64,000 nt of DNA from Paenisporosarcina sp. HGH0030 (GCF_000411295.1 NZ_KE150422.1:311126-375125); one strand, 5' to 3'. Positions 16,395 to 26,098 are shown, numbered from the stretch's first letter. Translations and numbers: made by a program. Notes: generated by a model not told the origin, from the sequence alone.

Positions 16395-16515
16395 TGATTT
16401 CCTTTGCGGCGGACGCGTTTCGCGGGCACGGCTTTAGTCTCCTCGTCACTACGTTCCTGCGGGGCCTTCAGCTCGTGCTGTTCCCGCTGAAGTCGCCGCC
16501 TCCACTCCAATCAAC
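16395..16515. repeat. GC-rich imperfect palindromic intergenic repeat
   Basis: The stretch begins with TTGATT and ends with AATCAA, with GGCGG near the left end mirrored by CGCCG near the right. It is much more GC-rich than its surroundings. Wording such as GCGGGCACGGCTTTAGTCTC and TCGCCGCCTCCACTCC recalls short non-coding repeats that I have seen in several Bacillaceae genomes. It is probably a MITE-like element without genes of its own. Confidence 0.55.
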
Positions 16516-16564
16516 GGAATTCGCTTCTGTTATCGTATCTCTTCATATTATTTTATTAGTAAGA

Positions 16565-16694
16565 TGGTCGGTTATTTCTGAAGACTCCTGCGGAAAAACG
16601 AAATAAGCTAGACCCCACAGGCTCAGCTGTCATAGACAGCTGAGCCGAGGAGGCTAGCGTTTCGTCCGCGGAAAGCGAAAGAAATAGCCGACCA
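16565..16694. repeat. MITE-like element with 15-bp terminal inverted repeats
   Basis: The ends TGGTCGGTTATTTCT (16565-16579) and AGAAATAGCCGACCA (16680-16694) are inverted copies with one mismatch. Inside are nested palindromes, ending in a perfect 12-bp hairpin (16620-16631 with 16635-16646, loop ATA). It carries no ORF of note. The structure fits a miniature inverted-repeat element or a structured non-coding RNA. Confidence 0.65.
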
Positions 16695-16771
16695 TAAACT
16701 TTTTCGATAGAGTGCAATAGATAAGAATGCGAATTTTTATACTTTTATTTTGATTGCTTTTGCCGTTTTTG

Positions 16772-17323
16772 TTACCTTTGATATTCAATCAGCCAGCAAT
16801 CACGATACTCACCTTCGTGCAGTTCATTTTTAGGTAATAGAGTTACCTTCTTGAATCCACATTTTTCATAACACCGTATGGCACGTTCATTCCATGTCTG
16901 TGGGTCCATTACTACAAGTTCAGCATGTTTTTGCTCAACCAAGAACGTTACCATAGATTTCACAAGATGAGTTCCTAAGCCTCTATTCCAATACTCTGTT
17001 TCCCCAATAAACTGGTCCATGCCATAAATCTTATATGGTGAATCAGAATAACCATAATGATTTCTCGTTTCTTCATCCAATTCATAGTACTGGATGTAAC
17101 CTATTTTAACATCCTCATATTCAACCATACATTTCATTTCATTTTCATCGCAATTATAGAATTTCTCATTTACTTTTTCCAAGTCAAATGGATTGTCCCT
17201 TCCTTCATAATATTGTAAGACTTTCGGATCCGAAAGCCATTTTGCCAATAAGTGCTTATCCTCTATTTTCAGTTCTCGCACTGTTATTTGCCCATTCTTA
17301 TCAATCAAATTCGTTTCCTCCAT
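16772..17323 (-). CDS. AAC(6')-like GNAT acetyltransferase
   Basis: The 183-residue protein has the layout of the aminoglycoside 6'-N-acetyltransferase group: VRELKIEDKHLLAKWLSDPKV at the start, GYIQYYEL, IYGMDQFIGE, then the acetyl-CoA loop RGLGTHLV and the C-terminal VMDPQTWNERAIRCYEKCGF. The acceptor cannot be proved by sequence; aminoglycosides are the family substrate, but many chromosomal members act on other amines. It stands alone, with the repeat block on one side and sda on the other. Confidence 0.75.
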   Translation of the reverse strand: MEETNLIDKNGQITVRELKIEDKHLLAKWLSDPKVLQYYEGRDNPFDLEKVNEKFYNCDENEMKCMVEYEDVKIGYIQYYELDEETRNHYGYSDSPYKIYGMDQFIGETEYWNRGLGTHLVKSMVTFLVEQKHAELVVMDPQTWNERAIRCYEKCGFKKVTLLPKNELHEGEYRDCWLIEYQR

Positions 17324-17424
17324 TGCAACTTTCTAATAGAGTTATTCGTTACTTTTCTTGAAATTCCTTCCAAGGTCAATATTTCCAAAAAAATTTTTCG
17401 ACAAATTTCTCACTTTTTCGTTTC

Positions 17425-17523
17425 TGTGGATAAGGTTATACACATTTTCCCGGGTACTGAGTGTACATTTCTACTAACTATCAACAAGTTAATCACAATT
17501 AATCCACCGATAGCTGTGGATAA
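17425..17523. promoter_or_regulatory. DnaA box cluster upstream of sda
   Basis: Perfect boxes TGTGGATAA occur at 17425-17433 and 17515-17523 and TTATACACA at 17436-17444, with weaker copies between. In B. subtilis the sda promoter is directly activated by DnaA through such boxes, so this cluster fits the gene that follows and links sporulation to replication initiation. Confidence 0.72.
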
Positions 17524-17644
17524 GAGAACGCTTGTTCCGAACAAAACTATCTGATAGATTAAGATTACATCAAAGATATTTACCAATTTATTTGCTGCTT
17601 TCCTAAAATGGCCCATCTATTATGTAATCGGAGGTGAATTCACT

Positions 17645-17767
17645 TTGAGTAAACTATCATCTGAATTGTTGATTGAATCGTATGTTAAGGCAAAAGAATT
17701 AAAGTTATGTCCTGAATTTATCTACTTGTTGGAAATCGAAATTCGCCGACGCTCTCTACACATCTGA
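17645..17767 (+). CDS. sda: Sporulation checkpoint inhibitor Sda
   Basis: The 40-residue product matches B. subtilis Sda along its helical hairpin: [17 protein letters not shown], then [14 protein letters not shown]. Sda binds the KinA dimerisation domain and blocks the sporulation phosphorelay when replication is disturbed. The start is TTG with GGAGGTG nine bases upstream. The protein is a few residues shorter than the B. subtilis form at its C-terminus. DnaA boxes lie upstream, as expected. Confidence 0.88.
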   Translation: MSKLSSELLIESYVKAKELKLCPEFIYLLEIEIRRRSLHI

Positions 17768-17816
17768 CACTCTTTCTTTCATTGTTTTTTATCATATACA
17801 TGTAATAATCATTATA

Positions 17817-17857
17817 AAAAGGAAACCAGTAGCTCATTAGCTGCTGGTTTCCTTTCT
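17817..17857 (+). terminator. Terminator after sda
   Basis: GGAAACCAG...CTGGTTTCC, with an inner AGCT-containing stem, followed by TTT; about 50 bases beyond the sda stop. Confidence 0.75.
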
Positions 17858-17886
17858 ATGATTATGGGATTTTCTTATATCAGAAC

Positions 17887-17929
17887 AAAAAGAATTCCAG
17901 CTGCTAGCTAAGCAGTTGGAATTCTTTTT
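17887..17929. terminator. Second hairpin terminator, orphan
   Basis: AAAAGAATTCCA pairs with TGGAATTCTTTT, with an inner AGCTGCT/AGCAGTT pairing, flanked by A and T runs. It could act in both directions; no gene ends directly at it. The rest of 17930-18066 shows nothing further. Confidence 0.6.
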
Positions 17930-18066
17930 AAATTAATTCGGTTGCCAGAAAATGTAAATTAATAACTAGATGATATTAAAAAGAAAAACAAACTTTTTTT
18001 GAAAACTGCTATAAAAAGTGAGTGAATCCTATGTAATGGCACCCTTTTGATTTTACATATTATACT

Positions 18067-18381
18067 TCATCCATTATGTTGATTTAGATTGTGATGTTCC
18101 GGTTTAGCAGCGTCGATCATTAGGAAAATGGCAGAAAGAATGTGCATAATCATTCCTACAAAAGGAATCCATGCGATACAAGAAGTGACGATACCAAGTA
18201 TACTTCCCGTGGTCGAACCACCATCTTTTTTGGTGAGAACCAATGTTACAATGTGTAATGCTAACATAATGCCTAATGGAATCCATAAAAATCCAATTAC
18301 AATGCCTGCTCCTAGAAAAGGAATCCCCAATAACGCTTCAAGACCGCCGGTGACCCATTTCAATATTTTAGATGTGGACAA
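18067..18381 (-). CDS. Small membrane protein with three hydrophobic segments
   Basis: This 104-residue protein has three hydrophobic helices (roughly 8-28, 28-50 and 58-90), a Lys-Lys-Asp turn and a His/Asn-rich tail. The TTG at 18381 is preferred because AAAGGAGG is then nine bases upstream; a GTG three codons earlier touches the ribosome site. The family is not recognised. Confidence 0.6.
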   Translation of the reverse strand: MSTSKILKWVTGGLEALLGIPFLGAGIVIGFLWIPLGIMLALHIVTLVLTKKDGGSTTGSILGIVTSCIAWIPFVGMIMHILSAIFLMIDAAKPEHHNLNQHNG

Positions 18382-18576
18382 TTTAAACACCTCCTTTCTT
18401 GTTAATTAATAGGCTCTGTCATACTTGCTGGCTCATGCGGAACATGCGACTAGTACAATTGTACGCTAAACAACCGATATCTTCTACATCCTTTAACACA
18501 GCCAATAAAATAAAAACTACAACTTAATTTCTGTCCGTTTCTATTTAAGAAAGCAAACGTAATGGTTAAACCAAAT

Positions 18577-18616
18577 AAAATTCCAACATCTTCAAAAGAT
18601 GCTGGAATTTTTTTGT
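18577..18616. terminator. Bidirectional terminator after spoVR
   Basis: AAATTCCAACATCTT pairs with AGATGCTGGAATTT across a short loop, with A and T runs on both sides. It directly follows the SpoVR-family gene on the minus strand. Confidence 0.78.
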
Positions 18617-18619
18617 CTA

Positions 18620-20020
18620 TCATAATAATCGACGTGACACCTTTTTCCCATCATATGAATAAACAATTGGTTTATTCTCAACATACGTTTCCAAATAGAC
18701 TGACCGTCCCCACAACTGATAAATGTAAGGCAGTACATGTTCCAGATAAAGAGGATCCAGCTCAGTTCCCTCGTAACCATGCTTTAAATAGAGTTCACCA
18801 TTTCTCGAGTAGTCTCCATCCTCAACCACGATATAAGGAAAGCTTCCATTCACCCTCATCGAAATCAATTGGTCACGAACCTGCTCATAGTCTTTATCGG
18901 TAATTTGATAGTTTCCATTCTTCTTTTCAAACAAATATAGATCTTCCTGTTTCACCAATTCCTTCGTCAAATAATTTCGGATGAAAGAAATATCTGATTC
19001 AATTTCTCTTACTTCAAACATTTTTTCCCGGCCAGAATTTTCTTTAACGCCGTTTTTCTTCATTCGCTCTGTTGGATGATTGTATCGCTTTTCAATATCC
19101 TCAAAAATCTTTAAGCCCAGATAATAGGGATTGATACTCGTTTTGGAAGGCTGAACAACTCCGGCATTCAATGTCGCAAATTCGATGGTTTCAGCTGGCG
19201 TCAAATCCATTTCTCTTAATATTCGCTGATGCCAATAGCTCGCCCAGCCCTCATTCATGATTTTCGTTTCCATTTGCGGCCAGAAATACAGCATTTCTTC
19301 CCGCATCATGGTTAAGATATCCCTTTGCCACTCTTCCAGTTCACGGCTATATTCCTGGATAAACAATAAGAGGTCTTTTTCAGGGGATGGCGGAAATTTC
19401 TTTCTTTTTTCTATGAGTGCCTTATTGTCTTTCGCTTTTATATCCAAGTTCCATAAGTCATCATACTGAGTTTTCCGATTGACTTCTTTTTCTTCTTCAT
19501 TCGTATCGTAGTCCAATAATTTATGTCTGATAATGGAGGGATCCACATGCTCCTGTATGGCCATGGCCGCATCCAAAAAACGTTCTACTTCTACTTTGCC
19601 ATAAATCATTTCATAATTGGCAATCCGTTCGGCAGTTGCCGTCATACTTTCGACCATATCACGCTTCGTATTGGAAAATCGAGCATTGTTTTTAAAGAAA
19701 TCACAGTGGGCAAGCACATGGGCAATAATTAATTTATTTTGAATGAGACTATTTGTATTAAGCAGAAACGCATAACATGGATTTGAATTGATCACCAGCT
19801 CATAAATCTGACTTAAACCCAAGTCGTATTGCAGCTTCATTTTATGAAATTGTTTCCCAAAGCTCCAATGGCTGAATCGTGTGGGCATGCCGTATGCACC
19901 AAATGTGTAAATAATATCAGCAGGACAAATTTCATAACGCATCGGATACGTATCCAGTCCAAATCCAGTTGCAATTTCCGTAATTTCGTCTATTGCCCGA
20001 TGAAGAGCATTCTTTTCCAT
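18620..20020 (-). CDS. spoVR: SpoVR-family protein
   Basis: The 466-residue protein matches the SpoVR/YcgB family: [38 protein letters not shown] near the start, [21 protein letters not shown] in the middle and a C-terminal [17 protein letters not shown] region. In Bacillus SpoVR is needed for normal cortex formation; the biochemical activity is unknown. The gene follows yhbH and prkA in the same direction, the same trio as yeaG-yeaH-ycgB in enterobacteria, so a common pathway is likely. GGAGGG precedes the ATG. Confidence 0.92.
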   Translation of the reverse strand: MEKNALHRAIDEITEIATGFGLDTYPMRYEICPADIIYTFGAYGMPTRFSHWSFGKQFHKMKLQYDLGLSQIYELVINSNPCYAFLLNTNSLIQNKLIIAHVLAHCDFFKNNARFSNTKRDMVESMTATAERIANYEMIYGKVEVERFLDAAMAIQEHVDPSIIRHKLLDYDTNEEEKEVNRKTQYDDLWNLDIKAKDNKALIEKRKKFPPSPEKDLLLFIQEYSRELEEWQRDILTMMREEMLYFWPQMETKIMNEGWASYWHQRILREMDLTPAETIEFATLNAGVVQPSKTSINPYYLGLKIFEDIEKRYNHPTERMKKNGVKENSGREKMFEVREIESDISFIRNYLTKELVKQEDLYLFEKKNGNYQITDKDYEQVRDQLISMRVNGSFPYIVVEDGDYSRNGELYLKHGYEGTELDPLYLEHVLPYIYQLWGRSVYLETYVENKPIVYSYDGKKVSRRLL

Positions 20021-20074
20021 CTATTGAATCCCTCCGACGGTTTATTCAATGACAAGTGCAAGGCACCGACCAGT

Positions 20075-21238
20075 TCAAACGGAAGTTATTTCTTTTTGGA
20101 AAAAGCTTTTCAATGCTTTATAGACATCTTGTTTTTCTTTCAATATATAATGGCGGAACATCGGATTCGAGATTTTTTTATAAGTGGACATCAAAGTGGA
20201 ATATCGATTATTGGGGTTCACTTCTCCGTAGCCAAACATACTGGAAACGGCCATCAGTTCATTTACCAACTTCAAACATCTTTCATTATCGTTTGACATG
20301 TTTTCACCATCTGAAAAGTGGACCGGGTAAATATTGAATCGAGAAGGTTGATATTTTTGTTCAATCAGTTCCAGCGCTTTTAGATAGGCAGATGAACAAA
20401 TGGTGCCGCCGCTTTCACCTTTTGAAAAAAAGTTCTCTTCCGTGACAACCTTTGCTTCAGTATGATGAGCGATAAATTCAATTTCCACCGTTTCGTATTT
20501 GGTACGTAGAAATTTGGTCATCCAGAAAAAAAAGCTGCGAGCCATATATTTTTCAAATGGTCCCATGGATGCACTCGTATCCATCATCGCAAGTACAACT
20601 GCTTTGGATTCCGGTTTTACTTCATCATTCCATGTTTTGAACCGCAAATCCTCATTATGGATAGGCGAAATTTCCGCTTTCCCATTCGCCGCGTTGCGTT
20701 TGATAGCCGTTAAGATGGTGCGCTTTTTATCAATATTGCCCATCAGCCCTTTTTTACGAATATCATTGAATTCAATTTTTTCTTTTCTAATTTGAGCTTG
20801 TTCTTTTTGCTTTAAATTGGGTAACTCGAGTTCATTGAAAAGGGCACTTTCCAGCTCCGCCATGGTGATTTCCACTTCATAATAATCCTTACCCGCTTGA
20901 TCCCCTGCTTGTTTCCCTTGCCCTGGAGCGGCTTTTCCTTCCCCAGAACCACGTGCGATGACATCTCCTACCTGACTATCACCATTCCCTTGACCCACGT
21001 GTTTTGATTTGTCGTAATTATAGCGAATTTTGTACTCATCCAAGGAGCGGATCGGAATTTTGATGACATCCCGTCCATTTGACATAATAATGCTTTCTTC
21101 ACTGATTAAATCCGGCAAATTATTCTTGATGGCTTCTTTGACTTTATCCATATGACGTTGCTGATCTTGATAGCCTTTTCTATGGAGCGACCAGTCTTCC
21201 TGTGAGATGACAAAATGATTATCAGGTTTTTCGTTCAT
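20075..21238 (-). CDS. yhbH: YhbH/YeaH-family sporulation protein (DUF444)
   Basis: The 387-residue protein has the DUF444 layout: a basic N-terminus, a [16 protein letters not shown]...GQG low-complexity region (about 85-110) and a C-terminal VWA-like domain with MMDTSASMG as its metal site motif. It lies between prkA and spoVR; in other species YeaG and YeaH act together in sporulation or starvation survival. The ATG at 21238 is chosen over an upstream GTG because GGGTGG then serves as ribosome site. Confidence 0.9.
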   Translation of the reverse strand: MNEKPDNHFVISQEDWSLHRKGYQDQQRHMDKVKEAIKNNLPDLISEESIIMSNGRDVIKIPIRSLDEYKIRYNYDKSKHVGQGNGDSQVGDVIARGSGEGKAAPGQGKQAGDQAGKDYYEVEITMAELESALFNELELPNLKQKEQAQIRKEKIEFNDIRKKGLMGNIDKKRTILTAIKRNAANGKAEISPIHNEDLRFKTWNDEVKPESKAVVLAMMDTSASMGPFEKYMARSFFFWMTKFLRTKYETVEIEFIAHHTEAKVVTEENFFSKGESGGTICSSAYLKALELIEQKYQPSRFNIYPVHFSDGENMSNDNERCLKLVNELMAVSSMFGYGEVNPNNRYSTLMSTYKKISNPMFRHYILKEKQDVYKALKSFFQKEITSV

Positions 21239-21323
21239 TTCCACCCACACCCATCCAGTATTAAAAGTTTTTTAATTTTATTATCATATGCGTTGGCGAA
21301 CAAGTTATTGACTTCAGAGAGTA

Positions 21324-21360
21324 AGAAAAACAAGACGAATTATCTGATTCGTCTTGTTCT
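21324..21360 (-). terminator. Terminator between prkA and yhbH
   Basis: A perfect 12-bp stem AACAAGACGAAT/ATTCGTCTTGTT followed on the minus strand by TTTTCTT. It ends or attenuates the prkA transcript, so yhbH-spoVR probably also has its own promoter. Confidence 0.8.
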
Positions 21361-21379
21361 GTTATTCATATTCATCCCA

Positions 21380-23275
21380 TTATCGATTAAGCAGGCTTCC
21401 TACGTAACGCAATAATTCATTGGCTGAAATTGAATTATAGCCATGTTCATCAATCAGTCTCGCAACTACTTCATTTACCTTTTTAAGCTGTGATTCATCC
21501 GGTGTTTTGGATGATGTCGTAATCTTCACCACATCTTTTAAATCCGCAAAAAGTTTCTTTTGTATAGCTTCGCGTAAACGTTCATGTGAATTGTATTCAA
21601 AGCGCTTTCCTTTTCTAGCGTAGGCAGACAGACGTATGAGTATTTCTTCCCTGAACGCTTTTTTCGCATTTTCAGAGATGCCAATTTGTTCTTCGATTGA
21701 ACGCATCAGTTTTTCATCCGGATTCATTTCTTCACCGGTCAAAGTATCTCTTATTTTATTTTTATTACAATAAGCTTCTACATTGTCCAGGTAATTATCC
21801 ATTAAGGTAATTGCTGACTCTTCATAGGAATAAACAAAGGCTTTTTGAATTTCTTTCTTGGCAATTTCATCATATTCCCGTCTGGCAATAGAAATATAAT
21901 TCATGTACCTTTCCCGGTCTTCCTGCGTGATGGAAGCATGTTGGTCGAGACCATCTTTCAGTGCACGCAAAACGTCCAGAGCGTTGATCGATGGCACTTC
22001 CTTGCGGATGATGGCCGAAGAAATCCGATTGATTACGTAACGCGGATCAATGCCGTTCATCCCCTCATGCGGAAACTCCTTCTGCAATTCCTCCACATCG
22101 ATTTGATTGAAGCCTTCTACACTTTCGCCGTCATATAAACGCATTTTCTTCACAATATCAATGCCTTGCTTTTTAGGTGTTTCAAGCCTTGTTAATACTG
22201 AGAAAATGGCGGCTGCTCGCAATGCTTGCGGAGCAATATGAATATGTGTCATATCGCTTTCCTGGATCATTTTTTCGTAAATCCGTTCTTCCTGACTCAC
22301 TTTCAGGTTATAAGGAATTGGCATGACAATAATTCTGGAATGCAAGGCTTCATTCTTCTTATTTGAAATAAACGAAGCATACTCTGTTTCATTTGTATGA
22401 GCCACTATGAGTTCATCCGCGCTGATTAATGCAAACCTTCCTGCCTTGAAATTCCCTTCCTGAGTTAGAGATAACAACAGCCAAAGGAATTTTTCATCGA
22501 GTTTCAACATCTCCTGAAATTCCATCATTCCGCGGTTCGCTTTATTCAGTTCCCCATCAAATCGGTAAGCACGAGGATCTGATTCCGCACCGAATTCTGC
22601 GATTGTTGAAAAATCAATACTTCCTGTCAAATCGGCAATATCCTGTGATTTCGGATCAGAAGGCGTATATGTGCCAATTCCCACCCGTTTGTCTTCGGAG
22701 AAGAAAATTCTTTCCACCATTACGTCTTCCAAGCGACCATTGAACTCTTTATCCAAACGCATCGCGTTCAAAGGAGACAAGCTGCCTTCAATGCGGACTC
22801 CATACTCTTCAAAAAATTCGTCACGTAACTCGTGGGGAATGAGGTGAAGTGGGTCTTCGTGCATTGGGCATCCTTTTATCGCGTAAACAGCTCCTTCGTC
22901 GGTTTTTGAATATTTTTCAAAACCACGTTTCAACAATGTCACAATTGTTGATTTCCCTCCACTTACAGGTCCCATCAACAATAAAATACGCTTTCGAACA
23001 TCCAATCTTTTTGCAGCTGGGTGAAAGTACTCTTCTACTAGTCGCTCAATGGCCGTTTCAAGTCCAAATATTTCTTCACCAAAAAAATGGTACATTTTAT
23101 GACCATTCTTTTGCGTCAACCCATGGCTATTGATCATATTATAAACACGTGAATGAGCCGATTGGGCAACTTCTGGTCGTTCCTTAACGATGGTCAAGTA
23201 TTCAGCAAATGTACCCTCCCACTTTAGGCTGTTTTCTTCTTCTCGGAAGCTCTTCACCTTGTTCAAAATATCCAT
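21380..23275 (-). CDS. prkA: PrkA-family serine protein kinase / AAA protein
   Basis: The 631-residue protein is full length for PrkA. It has an N-terminal AAA-like domain with Walker A GPVSGGKST (about 103-111) and the conserved CPMHEDPLHLIP, and a C-terminal PrkA kinase-like region. B. subtilis PrkA is associated with the inner spore coat and sigma-K-dependent expression; recent work on the family also suggests ATP-dependent protease-like activity, so kinase should be read with care. The ATG at 23275 has GGAGGG six bases upstream. Confidence 0.92.
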   Translation of the reverse strand: MDILNKVKSFREEENSLKWEGTFAEYLTIVKERPEVAQSAHSRVYNMINSHGLTQKNGHKMYHFFGEEIFGLETAIERLVEEYFHPAAKRLDVRKRILLLMGPVSGGKSTIVTLLKRGFEKYSKTDEGAVYAIKGCPMHEDPLHLIPHELRDEFFEEYGVRIEGSLSPLNAMRLDKEFNGRLEDVMVERIFFSEDKRVGIGTYTPSDPKSQDIADLTGSIDFSTIAEFGAESDPRAYRFDGELNKANRGMMEFQEMLKLDEKFLWLLLSLTQEGNFKAGRFALISADELIVAHTNETEYASFISNKKNEALHSRIIVMPIPYNLKVSQEERIYEKMIQESDMTHIHIAPQALRAAAIFSVLTRLETPKKQGIDIVKKMRLYDGESVEGFNQIDVEELQKEFPHEGMNGIDPRYVINRISSAIIRKEVPSINALDVLRALKDGLDQHASITQEDRERYMNYISIARREYDEIAKKEIQKAFVYSYEESAITLMDNYLDNVEAYCNKNKIRDTLTGEEMNPDEKLMRSIEEQIGISENAKKAFREEILIRLSAYARKGKRFEYNSHERLREAIQKKLFADLKDVVKITTSSKTPDESQLKKVNEVVARLIDEHGYNSISANELLRYVGSLLNR

Positions 23276-23503
23276 TTTTTCCCTCCGTTTAGGGTTTGAT
23301 TTATTCATAGTATGAAATGAGACAACTTATGATTACCGGGACTTTTCACAATTGCCTCATCCGGCAAAAAGATCTTCAAAATTAATATCCGATTTTAGAA
23401 AGTACTTTTCTCATCATTTTCATGTTGCGAATAGCTTTAATTAATACACATGTTCTTACTCTTTGACATAGGTTAAAGGAATAATAGAGTGGAGATGAAA
23501 AAA

Positions 23504-24508
23504 ATGAAGAAAAAATATTTACGTTGGTCCGAAGTACCTTATGCAGGTGAAAAGAAACCACCAGTAAATCCTGATACACCATCTTCAGGTTCTCGGTCTT
23601 TGACCTATTTAAAAAGAGACAAAGAAAAGAACTTCTTGAATCCAAATGGAACGATAATGCACTTTCCCATTAAAAAACCTAGTGCAATAGATTTTGAAAA
23701 AGAATTAAAGATTGTTCAGCGTACACTCAACCACCTGACACACACTCAGGAACAGTTGGCCATTTTTTATGGAACAGGTGTCCCTACTAAACAGTGGACT
23801 TCTATCATTGACCGTTTAGTAGAATCGTATGGGGTCAGTCCTGTCTACGCCTCTCGAATACTAGCTGCTGTCCATATGGCAATCAATGACACCAAGATTG
23901 TCGTATGGGATTTGAAGTATAAATTGGATGTTGCCAGACCAAATCAATATGACCATGAGATGGAAACGATTCTTTCCACACCTAAATTTCCTTCCTATCC
24001 TTCTGGCCATGCCAGCATGTCTGGCTGTGCAGAAGTGGTGTTAAGCTATTTCTTCCCAATGGAAGCACAAAAGTTACGAAAAATTGCTTTTGATGACGCC
24101 TTCAGCCGTCTATGTGCTGGCGTTCATTTTGAAGCCGATAACATCGAAGGCTTGAAATTAGGCAGATATATTGGAAACGTAATAGTTGACCACTTACGTG
24201 CGCAGAAGAATGAAGATGGCAAGTCCATTGACAAACCTTTTAAGGAATACCGGAATGCCAATATTAATACGCATGACTATAAGCAGTTTATCCCGTATGA
24301 TTTCGATGATGAAGGTACGTCTCGAACAAAATTCAATTCCAAATCTATCTCCAAATCCAAAGATTTCAATGAACCTATTAAATTCAATGATTCCAATGAA
24401 TCCTTTGAATCCAATAAAACGCATGAATCGAATGAATCTAGTGAAATCAAAGTTAACCAGAAATCCCATCAAAACGATATCCGGCCCAAGCCTCCATGGT
24501 ATTTTTAG
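23504..24508 (+). CDS. PAP2 / vanadium-haloperoxidase-like protein with Ser/Asn-rich tail
   Basis: The PAP2 phosphatase/vanadate site is complete: KYKLDVARPNQY (K-x6-RP), PSYPSGHAS and SRLCAGVHFEAD (SR-x5-H-x3-D). No signal peptide or membrane segments are seen, so it resembles the soluble haloperoxidase-like branch found in Bacillus rather than lipid phosphatases. After about residue 275 comes a tail rich in Ser, Asn, Lys and Glu (SKSISKSKD, NDSNESFESN), which looks like a spore-surface or disordered extension. The ATG at 23504 has GGAG nine bases upstream. Phosphatase or peroxidase activity is undetermined. Confidence 0.8.
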   Translation: MKKKYLRWSEVPYAGEKKPPVNPDTPSSGSRSLTYLKRDKEKNFLNPNGTIMHFPIKKPSAIDFEKELKIVQRTLNHLTHTQEQLAIFYGTGVPTKQWTSIIDRLVESYGVSPVYASRILAAVHMAINDTKIVVWDLKYKLDVARPNQYDHEMETILSTPKFPSYPSGHASMSGCAEVVLSYFFPMEAQKLRKIAFDDAFSRLCAGVHFEADNIEGLKLGRYIGNVIVDHLRAQKNEDGKSIDKPFKEYRNANINTHDYKQFIPYDFDDEGTSRTKFNSKSISKSKDFNEPIKFNDSNESFESNKTHESNESSEIKVNQKSHQNDIRPKPPWYF

Positions 24509-24554
24509 TGTGACGAAAACCTTTACAATTCAACCCGACATATCAATCCTCAAA

Positions 24555-24588
24555 CCAAAAGACAATCCTATGTGATTGTCTTTTTTAA
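24555..24588 (+). terminator. Terminator after the PAP2 gene
   Basis: AAAGACAATC/GATTGTCTTT stem with a six-base loop and a following T run. Confidence 0.82.
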
Positions 24589-24789
24589 TTTGAGGACATA
24601 GCCAAGTCGTACAAGAGTGATTGTTGAGTGTGTGTACAGAAATGGGAGCTGACTGGAGAAAACCTTTAAAGCGCCTTTTACATGAACATGTTTTCGTTCT
24701 ACATGATTTTTTTTTTTTGAAATTTAAAGAATGAACTTCGCTTTTATAACCATGTTAAGAAGGAACGATACTTTTAAGGAGGTTTTTTG

Positions 24790-24993
24790 ATGGGAAGTGA
24801 CAATCATAAAGGTGCTATTAACTTTACAGGTCCCTTGTCTCAAACACCAAAGAAGAAAGATTTTAATGCAACTTCACCAAAAGAAGAAATTTCGATGGAA
24901 TTAGTGGAGCAGGGATTCTTAAAACCAAAACATGAGCCAATGACATCGAATCATCGTAAAAAAAGTGAAAGAGAAAAATCTTACAAGTCCTAA
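24790..24993 (+). CDS. Hypothetical 67-residue basic protein
   Basis: This is a short hydrophilic, Lys/Ser-rich protein without cysteines or membrane segments. AAGGAGG stands seven bases before the ATG, and a terminator follows, so it looks like a real monocistronic gene. I do not recognise a family; the composition is like other small spore-former proteins of unknown role. Confidence 0.6.
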   Translation: MGSDNHKGAINFTGPLSQTPKKKDFNATSPKEEISMELVEQGFLKPKHEPMTSNHRKKSEREKSYKS

Positions 24994-25018
24994 AGTATCG
25001 TGAAACTGAATAGAAGAA

Positions 25019-25055
25019 AAAACACCTCCAATTTGAAAAGAATTGGAGGTGTCCT
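25019..25055. terminator. Bidirectional terminator between the 67-residue gene and rsbR-like gene
   Basis: A perfect 12-bp stem ACACCTCCAATT/AATTGGAGGTGT, with A-rich sequence on its left and CCTATTTTT on its right, between convergent genes. Confidence 0.75.
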
Positions 25056-25076
25056 ATTTTTGAATTTTAATGATAC

Positions 25077-25916
25077 TCACATTTGATTGTTCTTTTTTCC
25101 AATCACTTCTTGAACTGAAGATATTTTAGAAATTGCATGAAATTCTTCTCCAAAACTGATTGCTTTTCTTGCAACTTCTGGCCGAATACCGGAGATAAAG
25201 CTTTCAATCCCCATCAAGTTCAAAACTTGAACAAGTTGAGTCAGCTGGAATGCAACGACTTCTTCAATTTCAATCACACCAGAAAGATCGATAATTAAAC
25301 TTTCTACCATGTTTTCACTACACTTCATCGGAATATCATTAAGTAAGGACAACCCACGTTCCGAATTAATCACACCGATTACCGGAAGAACAGAAATTTT
25401 ATCACAAATCTTGATGAGTGGTATTTCCAGTAATTTTATCAAGGCCTGATGCTCGGTCAATCGTTTCTCGTTGAATTCATGGTAATACTCAGAGAACTTG
25501 ACAATCATCAGTTCAAATCCAGAATTCAGCATTTCACTCCATTCCGATACTAGATGTTTGCAAACATCTTCATTCGTTTGATCGATATATTGTTTCATAT
25601 ATTCCCAAAAGAGCGTTCTCGTTTTTCCAAGAAATTTAATAACTTCATGAATGGCTATTCGATGTTCCACTCGCGACTTTGCTACAGTTTGAGCCCATTC
25701 ATCAAGTTTTTCCCGAAAATCGAAATCATTTTGATCAAAGCTTGATATCAATAACTGAATGGTATGTTGATGCTGCTTTCTCAAGAGTTTCTCCACATCT
25801 GGTGAAGCTTGATTAGAATAAAATGAACCCGGCTCTTTTACTCTCTCATTCAACCATTCTTCCGTGATTTGATGTGCATGATCTTTCAAGTAGTTGGATA
25901 TTGCGAGTGTAGACAT
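25077..25916 (-). CDS. RsbR-family stressosome protein (STAS domain)
   Basis: The 279-residue protein has an N-terminal non-haem globin-like helical sensor region (about 1-155, with HRIAIHEVIKFLGKTR) and a C-terminal STAS domain (about 160-275, with the segment IIDLSGV at the usual phosphorylation strand). This is the layout of RsbR paralogues that co-build stressosomes with RsbS and control sigma-B. The gene stands alone here, without rsbS or rsbT, as the RsbRB-D paralogues do in B. subtilis. The signal it senses is unknown. Confidence 0.82.
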   Translation of the reverse strand: MSTLAISNYLKDHAHQITEEWLNERVKEPGSFYSNQASPDVEKLLRKQHQHTIQLLISSFDQNDFDFREKLDEWAQTVAKSRVEHRIAIHEVIKFLGKTRTLFWEYMKQYIDQTNEDVCKHLVSEWSEMLNSGFELMIVKFSEYYHEFNEKRLTEHQALIKLLEIPLIKICDKISVLPVIGVINSERGLSLLNDIPMKCSENMVESLIIDLSGVIEIEEVVAFQLTQLVQVLNLMGIESFISGIRPEVARKAISFGEEFHAISKISSVQEVIGKKNNQM

Positions 25917-26063
25917 CTTGAGTGTACTCCTTTAAATAAATACTTTTCGATATTTGATGTTAAATTATTACTTATACTATCGGATTTTGAATGGTTCGTA
26001 AAATATTGCACGATGCAATTATAACAAATGAACTGCTTCAACTTTAAAATCATTCACTTTGCA

Positions 26064-26092
26064 CGAAAAAAGACCATCTTTTGGATGGTCCT
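26064..26092 (-). terminator. Terminator after the MFS gene
   Basis: GGACCATCC and GATGGTC form a short stem, with TTTTTTCG after it on the minus strand, seven bases beyond the MFS stop codon. Confidence 0.7.
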
Positions 26093-26098
26093 TTTCCT

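Noticed and set aside
16319-16606. Open frames across the palindromic repeat block
   Set aside because: They run through GC-rich inverted repeats on both strands without ribosome sites or protein-like composition.
17410-17616. 68-codon minus-strand hydrophobic frame over the DnaA boxes
   Set aside because: The stretch is explained as the sda control region; the frame has no ribosome site and its hydrophobicity comes from AT-rich sequence.
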